Assembly (NCBI GenBank): GCA_900539645.1
Contig: UQCY01000002.1
Span: forward strand, 1 to 46,532
DNA: 46,532 nt
Source of the DNA: an uncultured Clostridium sp.
Lineage (GTDB): Bacteria > Bacillota > Clostridia > Peptostreptococcales > Peptostreptococcaceae
Direction of reading: 5' to 3'
Below the pieces are notes generated by a model. That model worked only from the letters and a program-made list of their open reading frames with translations, had not been told where the DNA came from and did not search any database. Shown here piece after piece: positions 33,833 through 42,611 of the stretch (the stretch's first letter is position 1; each line of letters starts with the position of its first letter). The translations under genes and the position numbers were made by a program.

Positions 33833-35899
33833 ATGAAAAAGATTGCTGACAAGATAGCAAAACACAGTAAAATCATTCTTTTGATAGCATTTTTACTTTT
33901 GATACCGTCAGTTATGGGATATATCAAAACAGATATAAACTACGATATACTTAGTTATCTACCAGAAGATGTATCTACTATGAAAGCAGAAAAAATAATG
34001 AAAGAAGATTTTAACTGCGGATCTTTAGCTATGTTGGAAATTGAAAATATGCCAGATAAGGATGTAGCTAAGATAAAGGAAAAAGTTGAAAAGGTAGAGG
34101 GTGTAGAAGAGGTAATTTGGAAAGATAGTTTTATAGATTTAGCATTTCCAAATGAAATGATACCTAAGGATATGAGGGATATGCTTTATTCTGGAGACGC
34201 AACTATGATGATAGTTAAGTTAAAGGAAGGTACAGCAGACGAGCTTACCATGAAGGCAGTAGATGAGATTAGAGGTATTGCAGGAAAACAGGCGTTTCTT
34301 AGTGGAATGTCAGGAATTATAAAAGATACAAAAGATTTATCAGACAAGGAAATGCCACTTTATGTAATTGCTGCTGGAATACTTACTATGATAGTTTTAC
34401 TTTTGACTATGGAGTATACAGCTATTCCATTTGTATTTCTTACAAATATAGCAATAGCAATAATTTATAACTTTGGTACAAATATATTCTTTGGAGAAAT
34501 ATCATATATAACAAAAGCTCTGTGTGCTATATTGCAACTTGGAGTAACAATGGACTACTCTATATTCTTGCTACATAGATACGACGAGGAACTATTGAAT
34601 ACGGATAATAGAGAAGAGGCTATGGCAAATGCTATAACCAATACATTTACTTCAATATCAGGAAGTTCACTTACAACAGTTGCTGGATTTATAGCACTAT
34701 GCGCTATGGATTTAGCTTTGGGAAGAGATATAGGTATAGTAATGGCAAAAGGTGTTGTACTTGGTGTTTTAACAACAGTTACAGTTTTACCAGCATTAAT
34801 ACTTACATTCGATAAAGTAATACACAACCATAGGCACAAAACAATTCTTACAAGTTTTGAAAAAACTTCAAACTTTGTAATTAAAAATTATAAAAAACTT
34901 ACAGTTTTATTCTTAGTTTTATTAATACCAGCGATATATGGAAATAATAATGCTAAAGTATACTACAACTTAGATGAAACACTACCTGATGATTTGCCAT
35001 CAATAGTTGCTACAAATAAAATGAAGAAAGACTTTGATATGAATAGTACAGATATGATATTTGTAAAAGATAGTTTAGATTCATATAAAGTAGACCAGAT
35101 GGTAAGTGAGATAGAAAAAGTAGATGGTGTTAACTCAGTAGTAGCACTTGAAAAAGCAGTTGGTTCTGGATTTGTTCAGGATATAATTCCAGATAGTATG
35201 TTATCAGAGGTGAAAGCTGGTGGATACGAGCAGATAATGATCAACTCAAAATATAGAGCAGCATCTAAGGAATGTGGTGCTCAGATAAGAGAATTAAATA
35301 AAATAGTTAAAAAATATGATCCAGATGGACTTATAGGTGGTGAAGCACCTTTAACAGAAGACTTAATAAGAATTGCCGATACAGATTTTAAAAAGGTAAG
35401 TGCGGTTTCTATAATAGCAATATTTGCGATAATAGCATTTGTATTTAAGTCTGCATCAATACCAGTTTTACTAGTTGCGGCAATTGAAGGTGCGATATTT
35501 GCTAACTTAGGTATTCCATATTATACAGGAACAGTTCTTCCATTTATAGCATCTATAGTTCTTGGAACAATACAGCTAGGAGCTACAGTTGACTACGCTA
35601 TACTCCTTACTTCTAGATTTAAAGAAGAACTAGGAAATGGATATGATAAATATGAAGCTATGAAAATAGCAATACAGAAATGTGGACGCTCAATAGTAAC
35701 AAGTGGATTCTCATTCTTCAGTTCAACAATAGGTGTTGGTATAATATCTAAACTAGAAATGATAAGTTCACTTTGTTCTTTAATGGCTAGAGGAGCAATA
35801 ATAAGTATGTTCGTAATACTATTTATGCTACCAGGATTATTATTAATAAGTGAAAAATTAATAGAAAAAACATCAAAAGATTTCATTCCTAAAAATTAG
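33833..35899 (+). CDS. MMPL-type RND transporter
   Basis: 688 aa, the usual length for Firmicute MMPL proteins. Two repeats, each with one N-terminal helix (about 13-30 and 353-367), a soluble porter domain and a bundle of about five helices. The buried Asp-Tyr pairs of the MmpL family are present in both bundles: Asp241-Tyr242 (TMDYSIF) and Asp587-Tyr588 (TVDYAIL); these carry protons in mycobacterial MmpL3. The family exports lipids or other hydrophobic compounds. The ATG follows GGAAGGAGAAGGAG. It is paired with the secreted heptad-repeat protein 36 nt downstream. Confidence 0.9.
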   Translation: MKKIADKIAKHSKIILLIAFLLLIPSVMGYIKTDINYDILSYLPEDVSTMKAEKIMKEDFNCGSLAMLEIENMPDKDVAKIKEKVEKVEGVEEVIWKDSFIDLAFPNEMIPKDMRDMLYSGDATMMIVKLKEGTADELTMKAVDEIRGIAGKQAFLSGMSGIIKDTKDLSDKEMPLYVIAAGILTMIVLLLTMEYTAIPFVFLTNIAIAIIYNFGTNIFFGEISYITKALCAILQLGVTMDYSIFLLHRYDEELLNTDNREEAMANAITNTFTSISGSSLTTVAGFIALCAMDLALGRDIGIVMAKGVVLGVLTTVTVLPALILTFDKVIHNHRHKTILTSFEKTSNFVIKNYKKLTVLFLVLLIPAIYGNNNAKVYYNLDETLPDDLPSIVATNKMKKDFDMNSTDMIFVKDSLDSYKVDQMVSEIEKVDGVNSVVALEKAVGSGFVQDIIPDSMLSEVKAGGYEQIMINSKYRAASKECGAQIRELNKIVKKYDPDGLIGGEAPLTEDLIRIADTDFKKVSAVSIIAIFAIIAFVFKSASIPVLLVAAIEGAIFANLGIPYYTGTVLPFIASIVLGTIQLGATVDYAILLTSRFKEELGNGYDKYEAMKIAIQKCGRSIVTSGFSFFSSTIGVGIISKLEMISSLCSLMARGAIISMFVILFMLPGLLLISEKLIEKTSKDFIPKN

Positions 35900-35935
35900 A
35901 AGTGAAACGTTGGATTAATTGAGGAGGAATTTAAG

Positions 35936-37951
35936 ATGAAAAAAGAAACTAAAAATAAATCAATAGCATCAGTTTGTACATTAGCTATATTAGCAGCATC
36001 AGCATCTCCAGTACTTGCTGAAAGTAGTTATATAAAAAAGGATGAAACAGTATATACAATACTTAAAAAAGACGGTACTGTAGAAAAAAATATAGTATCA
36101 GAATGGTTAAGTGGAGATGGATCACTAGATAAGATAAATGACCAGAGTATTTTAAAAGATATAAAAAATGTTAAAGGTGATGAAAAACCAACAATAAACG
36201 GAGAAAAAGTAACTTGGGATACAACTAAAGAAGATTTATACTATCAGGGAAAAACAGATAAACAGCTTCCAATAACTACTGATATAGAATATGAATTAAA
36301 TGGAAGAAGTGTAACTGCAGATGAAATAAAAGGTCAGTCTGGTAAGGTTAAAATAACTATAAGATTAAAAAATAATGAAGCTAGAAATGCAAAAATAGCT
36401 GGAGAAAATAGAACAGTTTATGTACCATTTATAACAGCTACAGAAATATTAATGCCTAGAGAAAACTTTAAAAATATAAAAACAAGCTCTGGAAAAACTG
36501 TAGATGATGGAAAAACTTCTTCAATAACAGCAGTATCATCTCCAGGTCTTGAAGCTTCATTAGATATGGGTGGAGATTATAGCGATATATTCGATAAGAT
36601 AAGTTCAACAATAACTATAGAAGCTGATGCAAATGATTTTAAAGTGCCAGAAATAATGATAGCAGCTACATCTGATATGTCTAGTCTAGAAGATATAGAT
36701 TCTGATAGTGATTTAGGTGATATAACTTCTATGATAGATAAATTAAAAGATGCAGGAAAAGAATTATTAAACGGAACTGAACAGCTTTACAATGGTACTA
36801 CAGAATTAGCTACAAATTATGAAAAATTTGATGCAGGAACACAGACTTTAAGTGGAGGAATACAGACACTTACAAATGGTGTAGGTTTAATAGGTAGAAA
36901 TGTTCCAATGCTTAATCAGGGTGCACAGAAACTTATGAATGGTATAGAACGGCTTAGTGCAGGTCAGGATAAGTTTACAACAGGTGTTTCAATGTATGTA
37001 GAAAATACAGGAAATCTTTATAATGCATATTCTGATATAGATAACGGAATAAAAAATGCAGCATCAGGTGCAGAACAGCTATCAAGCGCACTATCAAATG
37101 CTGGCTCATCAGGTGGAGGTCTATCAGAATTAAGTGGATCTATATCTAAAAATAAGGAATTAGCATCTGGAATGGAATCAGCTGCAAATACTATACTAGG
37201 TGATGAAAATGCAAGTGAAGCTTCAAAGGCAGCAGCAAAGAAAATAATAGAACTTAGCCAGGCATCTCAAAGTATATCTTCTAAACAGGAATCTGCTATA
37301 GGTGGTGCAGAAAGTTCGATATCAAATGCACAGAGTGGACTAGCTCAGGCAGCTGGTGCAGCAAAACAGTTATCTGCAGGATTATCACAGCTTAGTGCAG
37401 GATCAAGTCAGTATAGTTCAAAATTTGCACAGTTAGTAGATGCAGGAAAAACTCTTGAAGAAAATTCAGGAAAATTAGATGGTTCAACAGATAAACTTTA
37501 TGAAGGAAGTCAGCAGCTTTACAACGGAACTACTCAGTTACAGGACGGAACTACTAAATTAGTATCAGGTGGAGAAGAACTTAGAAAAGGTTCAGATAAA
37601 TTAGCAACAAGCTCTAAACAGATATTAGCAGGAACTAAAAAATTACAGGGTGGTTCAAAACAGCTTTATGATGGTGTTAAAAAGGCAAATAGTGAAGTAA
37701 CTTCAGAAGTATCTTCTAAAACAGGTAAAATAGACGATATAGAAAGATTAGTAGACACTAAAGATGTATTATTAGACCTAGCAAATGACTACGACAACTA
37801 TGCTGGTATAGGTGAAGATATGAATGGTGATGTTAAATTCATAATGAAAGTCAACACTGATGACGAAAGCGATAATGGAACAAAAGAAAAAGTAGTTAAA
37901 GAAGAAGCTACAGGTATAAAAGGTATAATACAGAGATTAATGAAAAAATAA
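35936..37951 (+). CDS. Secreted coiled-coil protein with x-x-x-Leu-x-x-Gly heptad repeats
   Basis: 671 aa. A signal peptide (about 1-28, cut after VLA) is followed by a beta-rich region (about 30-260) and then a long stretch of heptads with Leu and Gly at fixed places (LSGGIQTLTNGVGLI ... LYEGSQQLYNGTTQLQDGTTKLVSGGEELRKGSDKL), about residues 275-600. Such repeats occur in YhgE/Pip-like proteins and in partners of MMPL transporters. There is no C-terminal membrane helix or sorting signal, so it is probably released or held by the transporter. A periplasm-like adaptor or wall-spanning role is inferred. GAGGAGG precedes the ATG; a terminator follows after 16 nt. Confidence 0.8.
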   Translation: MKKETKNKSIASVCTLAILAASASPVLAESSYIKKDETVYTILKKDGTVEKNIVSEWLSGDGSLDKINDQSILKDIKNVKGDEKPTINGEKVTWDTTKEDLYYQGKTDKQLPITTDIEYELNGRSVTADEIKGQSGKVKITIRLKNNEARNAKIAGENRTVYVPFITATEILMPRENFKNIKTSSGKTVDDGKTSSITAVSSPGLEASLDMGGDYSDIFDKISSTITIEADANDFKVPEIMIAATSDMSSLEDIDSDSDLGDITSMIDKLKDAGKELLNGTEQLYNGTTELATNYEKFDAGTQTLSGGIQTLTNGVGLIGRNVPMLNQGAQKLMNGIERLSAGQDKFTTGVSMYVENTGNLYNAYSDIDNGIKNAASGAEQLSSALSNAGSSGGGLSELSGSISKNKELASGMESAANTILGDENASEASKAAAKKIIELSQASQSISSKQESAIGGAESSISNAQSGLAQAAGAAKQLSAGLSQLSAGSSQYSSKFAQLVDAGKTLEENSGKLDGSTDKLYEGSQQLYNGTTQLQDGTTKLVSGGEELRKGSDKLATSSKQILAGTKKLQGGSKQLYDGVKKANSEVTSEVSSKTGKIDDIERLVDTKDVLLDLANDYDNYAGIGEDMNGDVKFIMKVNTDDESDNGTKEKVVKEEATGIKGIIQRLMKK

Positions 37952-37967
37952 AACTTGAAAATAATTG

Positions 37968-38004
37968 TGGGCTAGTGTAATATATGCATTAGCCCATCTT
38001 TTTA
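37968..38004 (+). terminator. Rho-independent terminator after the heptad-repeat gene
   Basis: TGGGCTAGTG (37968-37977) pairs with CATTAGCCCA (37987-37996) with one G-U pair, followed by TCTTTTTAT. Confidence 0.85.
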
Positions 38005-38122
38005 TGTTAAGTAAGTAAAAAAGTGAAAAATTCACATTAGTTTTACATTACATTGATAATAAATTCATATTGAATGTGTATTATTAAAGCATAGAAAGAT
38101 TAGCTTTTTCTTAAGAACATAA

Positions 38123-38128
38123 TATAAT
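38123..38128 (+). promoter_or_regulatory. -10 element for the small RNA at 38135
   Basis: Perfect TATAAT; the -35 position (around 38100-38105) is poor. The start is predicted near 38135. Confidence 0.4.
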
Positions 38129-38134
38129 TACCCT

Positions 38135-38213
38135 ATTTGATTCGGCGGCAGTTCTCCCTCACATCCTCAAATTTTCTGCTGCCGAGTAAAAGAATCCCGA
38201 AAGGGATTTTTTT
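38135..38213 (+). ncRNA. Candidate small regulatory RNA with a C-rich loop
   Basis: About 80 nt between a TATAAT and a strong terminator, with no open reading frame. Stem 1 is TCGGCGGCAG (38142-38151) with CTGCTGCCGA (38176-38185), ten pairs including one G-U. Its 24-nt loop contains CTCCCTC (38154-38160) and TCCTC (38164-38168), both able to pair with GAGG ribosome sites. Stem 2 is AATCCC-GAAA-GGGATT plus seven T, the terminator. Firmicute regulatory RNAs such as RsaE/RoxS and CsfG use exposed C-rich motifs in this way, but I do not recognise this as a named family. Confidence 0.55.
38193..38213 (+). terminator. Terminator of the candidate small RNA
   Basis: AATCCC, GAAA tetraloop, GGGATT and a T run. 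Confidence 0.85.
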
Positions 38214-38326
38214 ATTTTTTGAAAAAGAGGTTTTAATTTATTTGAAAATTGATATTTAAAAGTTATTAATTTGAATTTAAGAGAATTATTTAAAGTTATG
38301 AATTAAAGAGTTATAAGGGGCTTTTT

Positions 38327-38352
38327 AGAGTGGTGACAATCGCTCTTTTTTT
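38327..38352 (+). terminator. Additional rho-independent terminator
   Basis: AGAGTG (38327-38332) pairs with CGCTCT (38341-38346, one G-U) and is followed by seven T. No gene is visible between this and the previous terminator at 38213, so it may back up the small RNA or end another short transcript. Confidence 0.6.
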
Positions 38353-38424
38353 ATGTGGATTTTTAGAACTGATTTGTTAGAGTATATTTTATAAAAAAAA
38401 GAGATACAATTGCATTACAAACTA

Positions 38425-38463
38425 CAAAAAATAGAAAAACACTAACTTGAAAGTTAGTGTTTT
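38425..38463 (-). terminator. Terminator of the tRNA-Leu gene (minus strand)
   Basis: AAAACACTAACTT pairs with AAGTTAGTGTTTT. On the minus strand the tail reads TTTTCTATTTTTT. Confidence 0.8.
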
Positions 38464-38491
38464 CAGTGTGTTTAAAAGATATATAATTTTA

Positions 38492-38573
38492 TGGTACCGC
38501 TGACGGGACTTGAACCCGTACGGTTTCCCGCATGATTTTGAGTCATGTGCGTCTGCCATTCCGCCACAGCGGC
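38492..38573 (-). tRNA. tRNA-Leu (anticodon CAA)
   Basis: 82 nt including an encoded CCA end. The acceptor stem GCCGCTG pairs with CAGCGGT (first pair G-U). The anticodon stem CATGA/TCATG holds the loop CTCAAAA, anticodon CAA, reading UUG. The T arm has GTTCAAG between GG and CC stems, and there is a short variable arm as in class II leucine tRNAs. It has its own promoter (38624-38596) and terminator. Confidence 0.95.
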
Positions 38574-38595
38574 AAGTTAAAAAACTATACTACAT

Positions 38596-38624
38596 ATTAT
38601 AACAATTAAATATATTTCAATCAA
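38596..38624 (-). promoter_or_regulatory. Promoter of the tRNA-Leu gene
   Basis: On the minus strand TTGATT (38624-38619), a 17-nt spacer and TATAAT (38601-38596), about 23 nt before the mature tRNA. Confidence 0.7.
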
Positions 38625-38704
38625 GCATTATAACACATACAAAATCAAAAAAATATATAATTTAAAAAAGATTTATTTTTTATTAAGATATAATACTAAA
38701 AAAA

Positions 38705-38733
38705 TTCACTCTGTTATGATAATATAATATAAG
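38705..38733 (+). promoter_or_regulatory. Probable promoter of the polA operon
   Basis: TTCACT (38705-38710), a 17-nt spacer and TATAAG (38728-38733), overlapping an earlier TATAAT (38723-38728). Sixty-two nt before the chosen polA start. Confidence 0.45.
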
Positions 38734-38795
38734 TAATGCAAAAAAGAATTGACAAGAAAAATTGAAATAAAAAAATGGAAAACGGAGTGATAAAT

Positions 38796-41450
38796 TTGAA
38801 TAAAAGACTCATCATAATAGATGGAAACTCGATAATAAATAGAGCTTTTTATGCTCTACCACAAACAATGGATAATAAAGAAGGACTTCATACAAATGCA
38901 ATATATGGATTTACAACGATGTTGTTCAAAATGATAGAAATATATGAACCAACTCATATAAGTGTTGCATTTGATAGAAAGGCTCCTACATTTAGACATA
39001 AAGAATACAGCGAGTATAAAGCTGGAAGAAAGAAAATGCCTCAGGAACTGTTTGAACAGATGCAGCCATTAAAGGATCTATTAGATGCTTTCAAGATAGA
39101 GAGATTTGAAATAGATGGCTATGAGGCGGACGATATAATAGGTACTATATCTAAAGCTGCAGAAGAAGATGGATTTGAAGTATTTATAGTAACAGGGGAT
39201 AAAGATGCTATACAGTTAGCGTCTAATAAGACTACTACACTTATAACTAAAAAAGGTGTAGCAGATGTAGAAGAATATAACTACGATTCAGTAATAGAAA
39301 AATACGAAATGACACCTACACAGTTTATAGATTTAAAAGGACTTATGGGAGATAAATCGGATAATATACCTGGTGTGCCTGGAGTAGGTGAAAAAACAGG
39401 TATAAAACTTATAAAACAGTTTGGAAGTATAGAAAACTTAGTTGAACATACAGATGAACTTAAAGGAAGTATCAAGAAAAAGATAGAAGAAAATAAAGAA
39501 GAAGCTATACATAGTAAATGGCTGGCTACTATTGTAAGAGATGTTCCAATAGAATTTGATTTAGATAAGATGATATTTGGAGACTACAAAGTAGAAGATG
39601 TTATAGAAAAATTCCAGTTCTTCAAATTTACAAGCCTTATAAAAAAGGTTATGGATATGAGCGGGGATTCTAATATGGCAGAAGATAACTCAACAGAGAT
39701 AGATGTAAATTATGATGTGAATTCTTCAGAATTGATATCTATTATAAAAGAAAAGGGAGAGTTTGCATTAAAGGTAGTTTCTAAAACAGGAAATCTTTTA
39801 GAAAAGAATATAATATCTATGTATATTACATTAGATGGAGATAAAGTATTCTGTGTATCTGAAGATAAAGTAATAGACTTCAGAGAAGTTTTAGAGTCTA
39901 AGGATATAAAGAAATATGGATATAACATGAAAGAAGACTATGTGGCACTAATGCCTTATGAAATAGCTTTAAAAGGCATGTCATTTGATATAGCTATAGC
40001 AGAGTATTTAATAGACTCTACATCTACTAACACAAGCGAATGTAGTGCAATAGCAATGAAATACCTTATGAAGTCAGTTAAATCTAAAGAAGAGCTACTT
40101 GGAAAAGGTGTAAAGGCTAAAAAGTTTGAGGATTTAGCAAAAGAAGAGCTTTCTGGATATATTTCTTCAATTCTAAATACTGTAGTAAATGTTATGCCTA
40201 ATATGAATGAAGAGATAGAAAGTACAGAAATAGAAAAATTATTCAACGATGTTGAAATGCCACTTGTAGAAGTACTTGGAAATATGGAGTATACAGGGAT
40301 CAAAGTTGATAAAGAGATGCTTGCTGAGCTTGGAAAAGAGTTTACAAAGATAATATCTTCACTAGAAGAAGAAATATACGGATATGCAGGCGAAGAGTTC
40401 AATATAAACTCTCCAAAACAGTTAGGTGTAATATTATTTGAAAAACTAGAACTACCTGTAATCAAGAAAACTAAGACAGGATACTCAACTAATGCTGAAG
40501 TTCTTGAAAAATTAAAAGATAAACATCCTATTATAGATAAAATAGGTGAATATAGACAGATAGTAAAATTAAATTCTACATATGTTGAAGGGCTTACTGC
40601 TCTTATAAACCCAATAGATGGTAGAATACACTCTACATTTAATCAGACTATAACTACAACAGGAAGAATTTCTTCTACAGAGCCAAATCTACAGAATATA
40701 CCTGTAAGAATGGAAATAGGTAGAAGACTTAGAGCTGTATTTGTTTCGGATGAAGAAAAAAGACTTGTAGATGCCGATTATTCTCAGGTTGAACTTAGAG
40801 TTCTTGCGCATATGAGTGGAGATGAGCATATGATAGATGCATTTGCTCATGGGGAAGATATACATAGAAAGACTGCATCTCAGGTATTTAACGTGCCAGT
40901 AGAAGAGGTTACTCCAGAGCTTAGAAGTGCTGCAAAAGCTGTAAACTTTGGAATAATATATGGTAAAACTGATTTTGGTCTATCTGAAGACTTAAATATA
41001 CCTGTACCACAGGCAAAACAGTACATAGAAAGTTATTTTGCTAAGTACGAAAAAATAAAGGAATTTATGGATAATATTATTGAAACTGCTGAAAAAGATG
41101 GATATTCTCAGACAATGTTCAATAGAAGAAGATATATTCCTGAAATAAAATCTAAAAACTTTATGGAAAGAAATAGAGGTAAAAGAGCTGCAATGAACGC
41201 ACCTATACAGGGAAGTGCGGCTGATATTATAAAGATAGCGATGGTAAATGTATTTAGAAGATTAGAAAAAGAAGAATTAAAATCAAAACTAATACTTCAG
41301 GTACACGATGAGCTTATCGTTGAAACTCCAATAGATGAACTTGAAAAAGTTGAAAAAATAGTTAGAGAAGAGATGGAAAACGCAGTAGATATGAAGGTTT
41401 CACTTACTGTAGATTTAAATACTGGCGTTTCTTGGTATGAAACAAAGTAG
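38796..41450 (+). CDS. polA: DNA polymerase I
   Basis: 884 aa. N-terminal 5'-3' exonuclease domain (about 1-290; IDGNSIINRAFYALP, DGYEADDIIGT, VTGDKDAIQLA, GLMGDKSDNIPGVPGVGEKT). The central domain (about 305-490) lacks the Asp-x-Glu of the proofreading site, so like Bacillus PolI it probably cannot proofread. Polymerase domain: motif A DADYSQVELR (Asp661), motif B RSAAKAVNFGIIYG, motif C VHDELIVE (Asp838, Glu839). It fills gaps and removes RNA primers. I choose TTG at 38796, with GGAGTGAT upstream; the in-frame ATG at 38775 has no ribosome site. The coaE ATG follows 8 nt after its stop. Confidence 0.95.
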   Translation: MNKRLIIIDGNSIINRAFYALPQTMDNKEGLHTNAIYGFTTMLFKMIEIYEPTHISVAFDRKAPTFRHKEYSEYKAGRKKMPQELFEQMQPLKDLLDAFKIERFEIDGYEADDIIGTISKAAEEDGFEVFIVTGDKDAIQLASNKTTTLITKKGVADVEEYNYDSVIEKYEMTPTQFIDLKGLMGDKSDNIPGVPGVGEKTGIKLIKQFGSIENLVEHTDELKGSIKKKIEENKEEAIHSKWLATIVRDVPIEFDLDKMIFGDYKVEDVIEKFQFFKFTSLIKKVMDMSGDSNMAEDNSTEIDVNYDVNSSELISIIKEKGEFALKVVSKTGNLLEKNIISMYITLDGDKVFCVSEDKVIDFREVLESKDIKKYGYNMKEDYVALMPYEIALKGMSFDIAIAEYLIDSTSTNTSECSAIAMKYLMKSVKSKEELLGKGVKAKKFEDLAKEELSGYISSILNTVVNVMPNMNEEIESTEIEKLFNDVEMPLVEVLGNMEYTGIKVDKEMLAELGKEFTKIISSLEEEIYGYAGEEFNINSPKQLGVILFEKLELPVIKKTKTGYSTNAEVLEKLKDKHPIIDKIGEYRQIVKLNSTYVEGLTALINPIDGRIHSTFNQTITTTGRISSTEPNLQNIPVRMEIGRRLRAVFVSDEEKRLVDADYSQVELRVLAHMSGDEHMIDAFAHGEDIHRKTASQVFNVPVEEVTPELRSAAKAVNFGIIYGKTDFGLSEDLNIPVPQAKQYIESYFAKYEKIKEFMDNIIETAEKDGYSQTMFNRRRYIPEIKSKNFMERNRGKRAAMNAPIQGSAADIIKIAMVNVFRRLEKEELKSKLILQVHDELIVETPIDELEKVEKIVREEMENAVDMKVSLTVDLNTGVSWYETK

Positions 41451-41458
41451 GTGATTAT

Positions 41459-42061
41459 ATGCTAAAGATTGGACTTACAGGAAGCATAGGTTGTGGTAAA
41501 AGTAGCCTTTCTAATATATTGAAAAAGCACAGTATACCTATAATAGATGCAGACATAAAAGGAAGAGAAATATATGAAGACAAAGAACTACTAAAGGCTA
41601 TTGAAGATGCCTTTGGTAGTTCTGTAATAGATGAAGACGGTACTCTAAACAGAAAAAATCTTGGGAAAATAGTTTTTAGCGATGATAACAAGTTAGAAAA
41701 ATTAAATAGTTTAACGCATCCAGCTATAAGAAAAATGATAAATGATGATCTTGATAAATATGAAAAAAGAGGAGAAAAAATGGCTGTAATCGACGCTGCA
41801 CTTCTAATAGAAGCTGGTTTTGTAAGTATGCTAGATACAGTAGTAGTTGTTATATGTTCAGAAGATGTACAGTTACAGAGAGTAATACTTAGAGATAACT
41901 GCAGTGAAGATGAAGCTATGGGTAGAATAAAATCACAGATGCCTCAAGAAGAAAAGGTGAAATATGCTGAATTTGTTGTAGATAATTCAGGAACATTAAA
42001 TCAGTTAGAGGAAGAAGCAGAAGAGCTGATTAGAAAGCTAGAGGAAAAAATTGAAAAATAA
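41459..42061 (+). CDS. coaE: Dephospho-CoA kinase
   Basis: 200 aa, normal length. P-loop GSIGCGKS (8-15), the IDADIKGREIYE segment, LTHPAIRK, and the lid region (QLQRVILRDNCSEDEAMGRIKSQMP). It phosphorylates dephospho-CoA with ATP in the last step of coenzyme A synthesis. AGGTGAT precedes the ATG. It overlaps the lytic transglycosylase gene by 11 nt. The polA-coaE-transglycosylase order is common in clostridia. Confidence 0.94.
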   Translation: MLKIGLTGSIGCGKSSLSNILKKHSIPIIDADIKGREIYEDKELLKAIEDAFGSSVIDEDGTLNRKNLGKIVFSDDNKLEKLNSLTHPAIRKMINDDLDKYEKRGEKMAVIDAALLIEAGFVSMLDTVVVVICSEDVQLQRVILRDNCSEDEAMGRIKSQMPQEEKVKYAEFVVDNSGTLNQLEEEAEELIRKLEEKIEK

Positions 42062-42611
42062 AACTAGCTTAAAAGTGATTTTAGTTTTGATTTTATTCTC
42101 AATAATTTTTATTGGATTTAATTTTAAGTCTATTGAAGAAATGTTTTATCCAAGAAGATATAATGAGTACGTTCAAAAGTATTCAAAAGAATACAATATA
42201 GATAAATATTTAGTATATAGTGTTATAAAGGCTGAGAGTAAATTTATTCCGGATGCGCAGTCTCATAAAGGAGCCAAGGGACTTATGCAAATAAGTGATA
42301 CTACGGCAAAATGGGCAGAAAAAGAAATAGGAATAGATAGTAAAAAGATTTTTGAGCCTGAAACAAATATAAAGACAGGATGTTGGTATTTAGCTAGACT
42401 CTATAAGGAGTTTGGCAAGAGAGATTTAGTCATAGCAGCTTACAATGGTGGATCAGGAAATGTAAGAAAATGGCTAAAAGATGAGGAATATAGTAAAGAT
42501 GGAGTAAATCTTCATGATATTCCATTTGAAGAGACATTAAAATATGTGGATAAAGTAAATAGAAATTATGCCATGTATAAAAAAATATACTGCGGGAAGG
42601 AAGCAAATTAG
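42051..42611 (+). CDS. Membrane-anchored lytic transglycosylase (SLT domain)
   Basis: 186 aa. One N-terminal membrane helix (about 8-24), then an SLT/lysozyme-like domain: catalytic Glu62 in KAESKF, the GAKGLMQI motif, DTTAKWAE, NIKTGCWYLARLY and AAYNGGSGNVRKW. It cleaves the glycan strands of peptidoglycan to anhydro-muramyl ends at the outer membrane face. The start is TTG with AGAGG upstream, inside the end of coaE. The following lipoprotein gene begins right after its stop. Confidence 0.9.
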   Translation: MKNKTSLKVILVLILFSIIFIGFNFKSIEEMFYPRRYNEYVQKYSKEYNIDKYLVYSVIKAESKFIPDAQSHKGAKGLMQISDTTAKWAEKEIGIDSKKIFEPETNIKTGCWYLARLYKEFGKRDLVIAAYNGGSGNVRKWLKDEEYSKDGVNLHDIPFEETLKYVDKVNRNYAMYKKIYCGKEAN

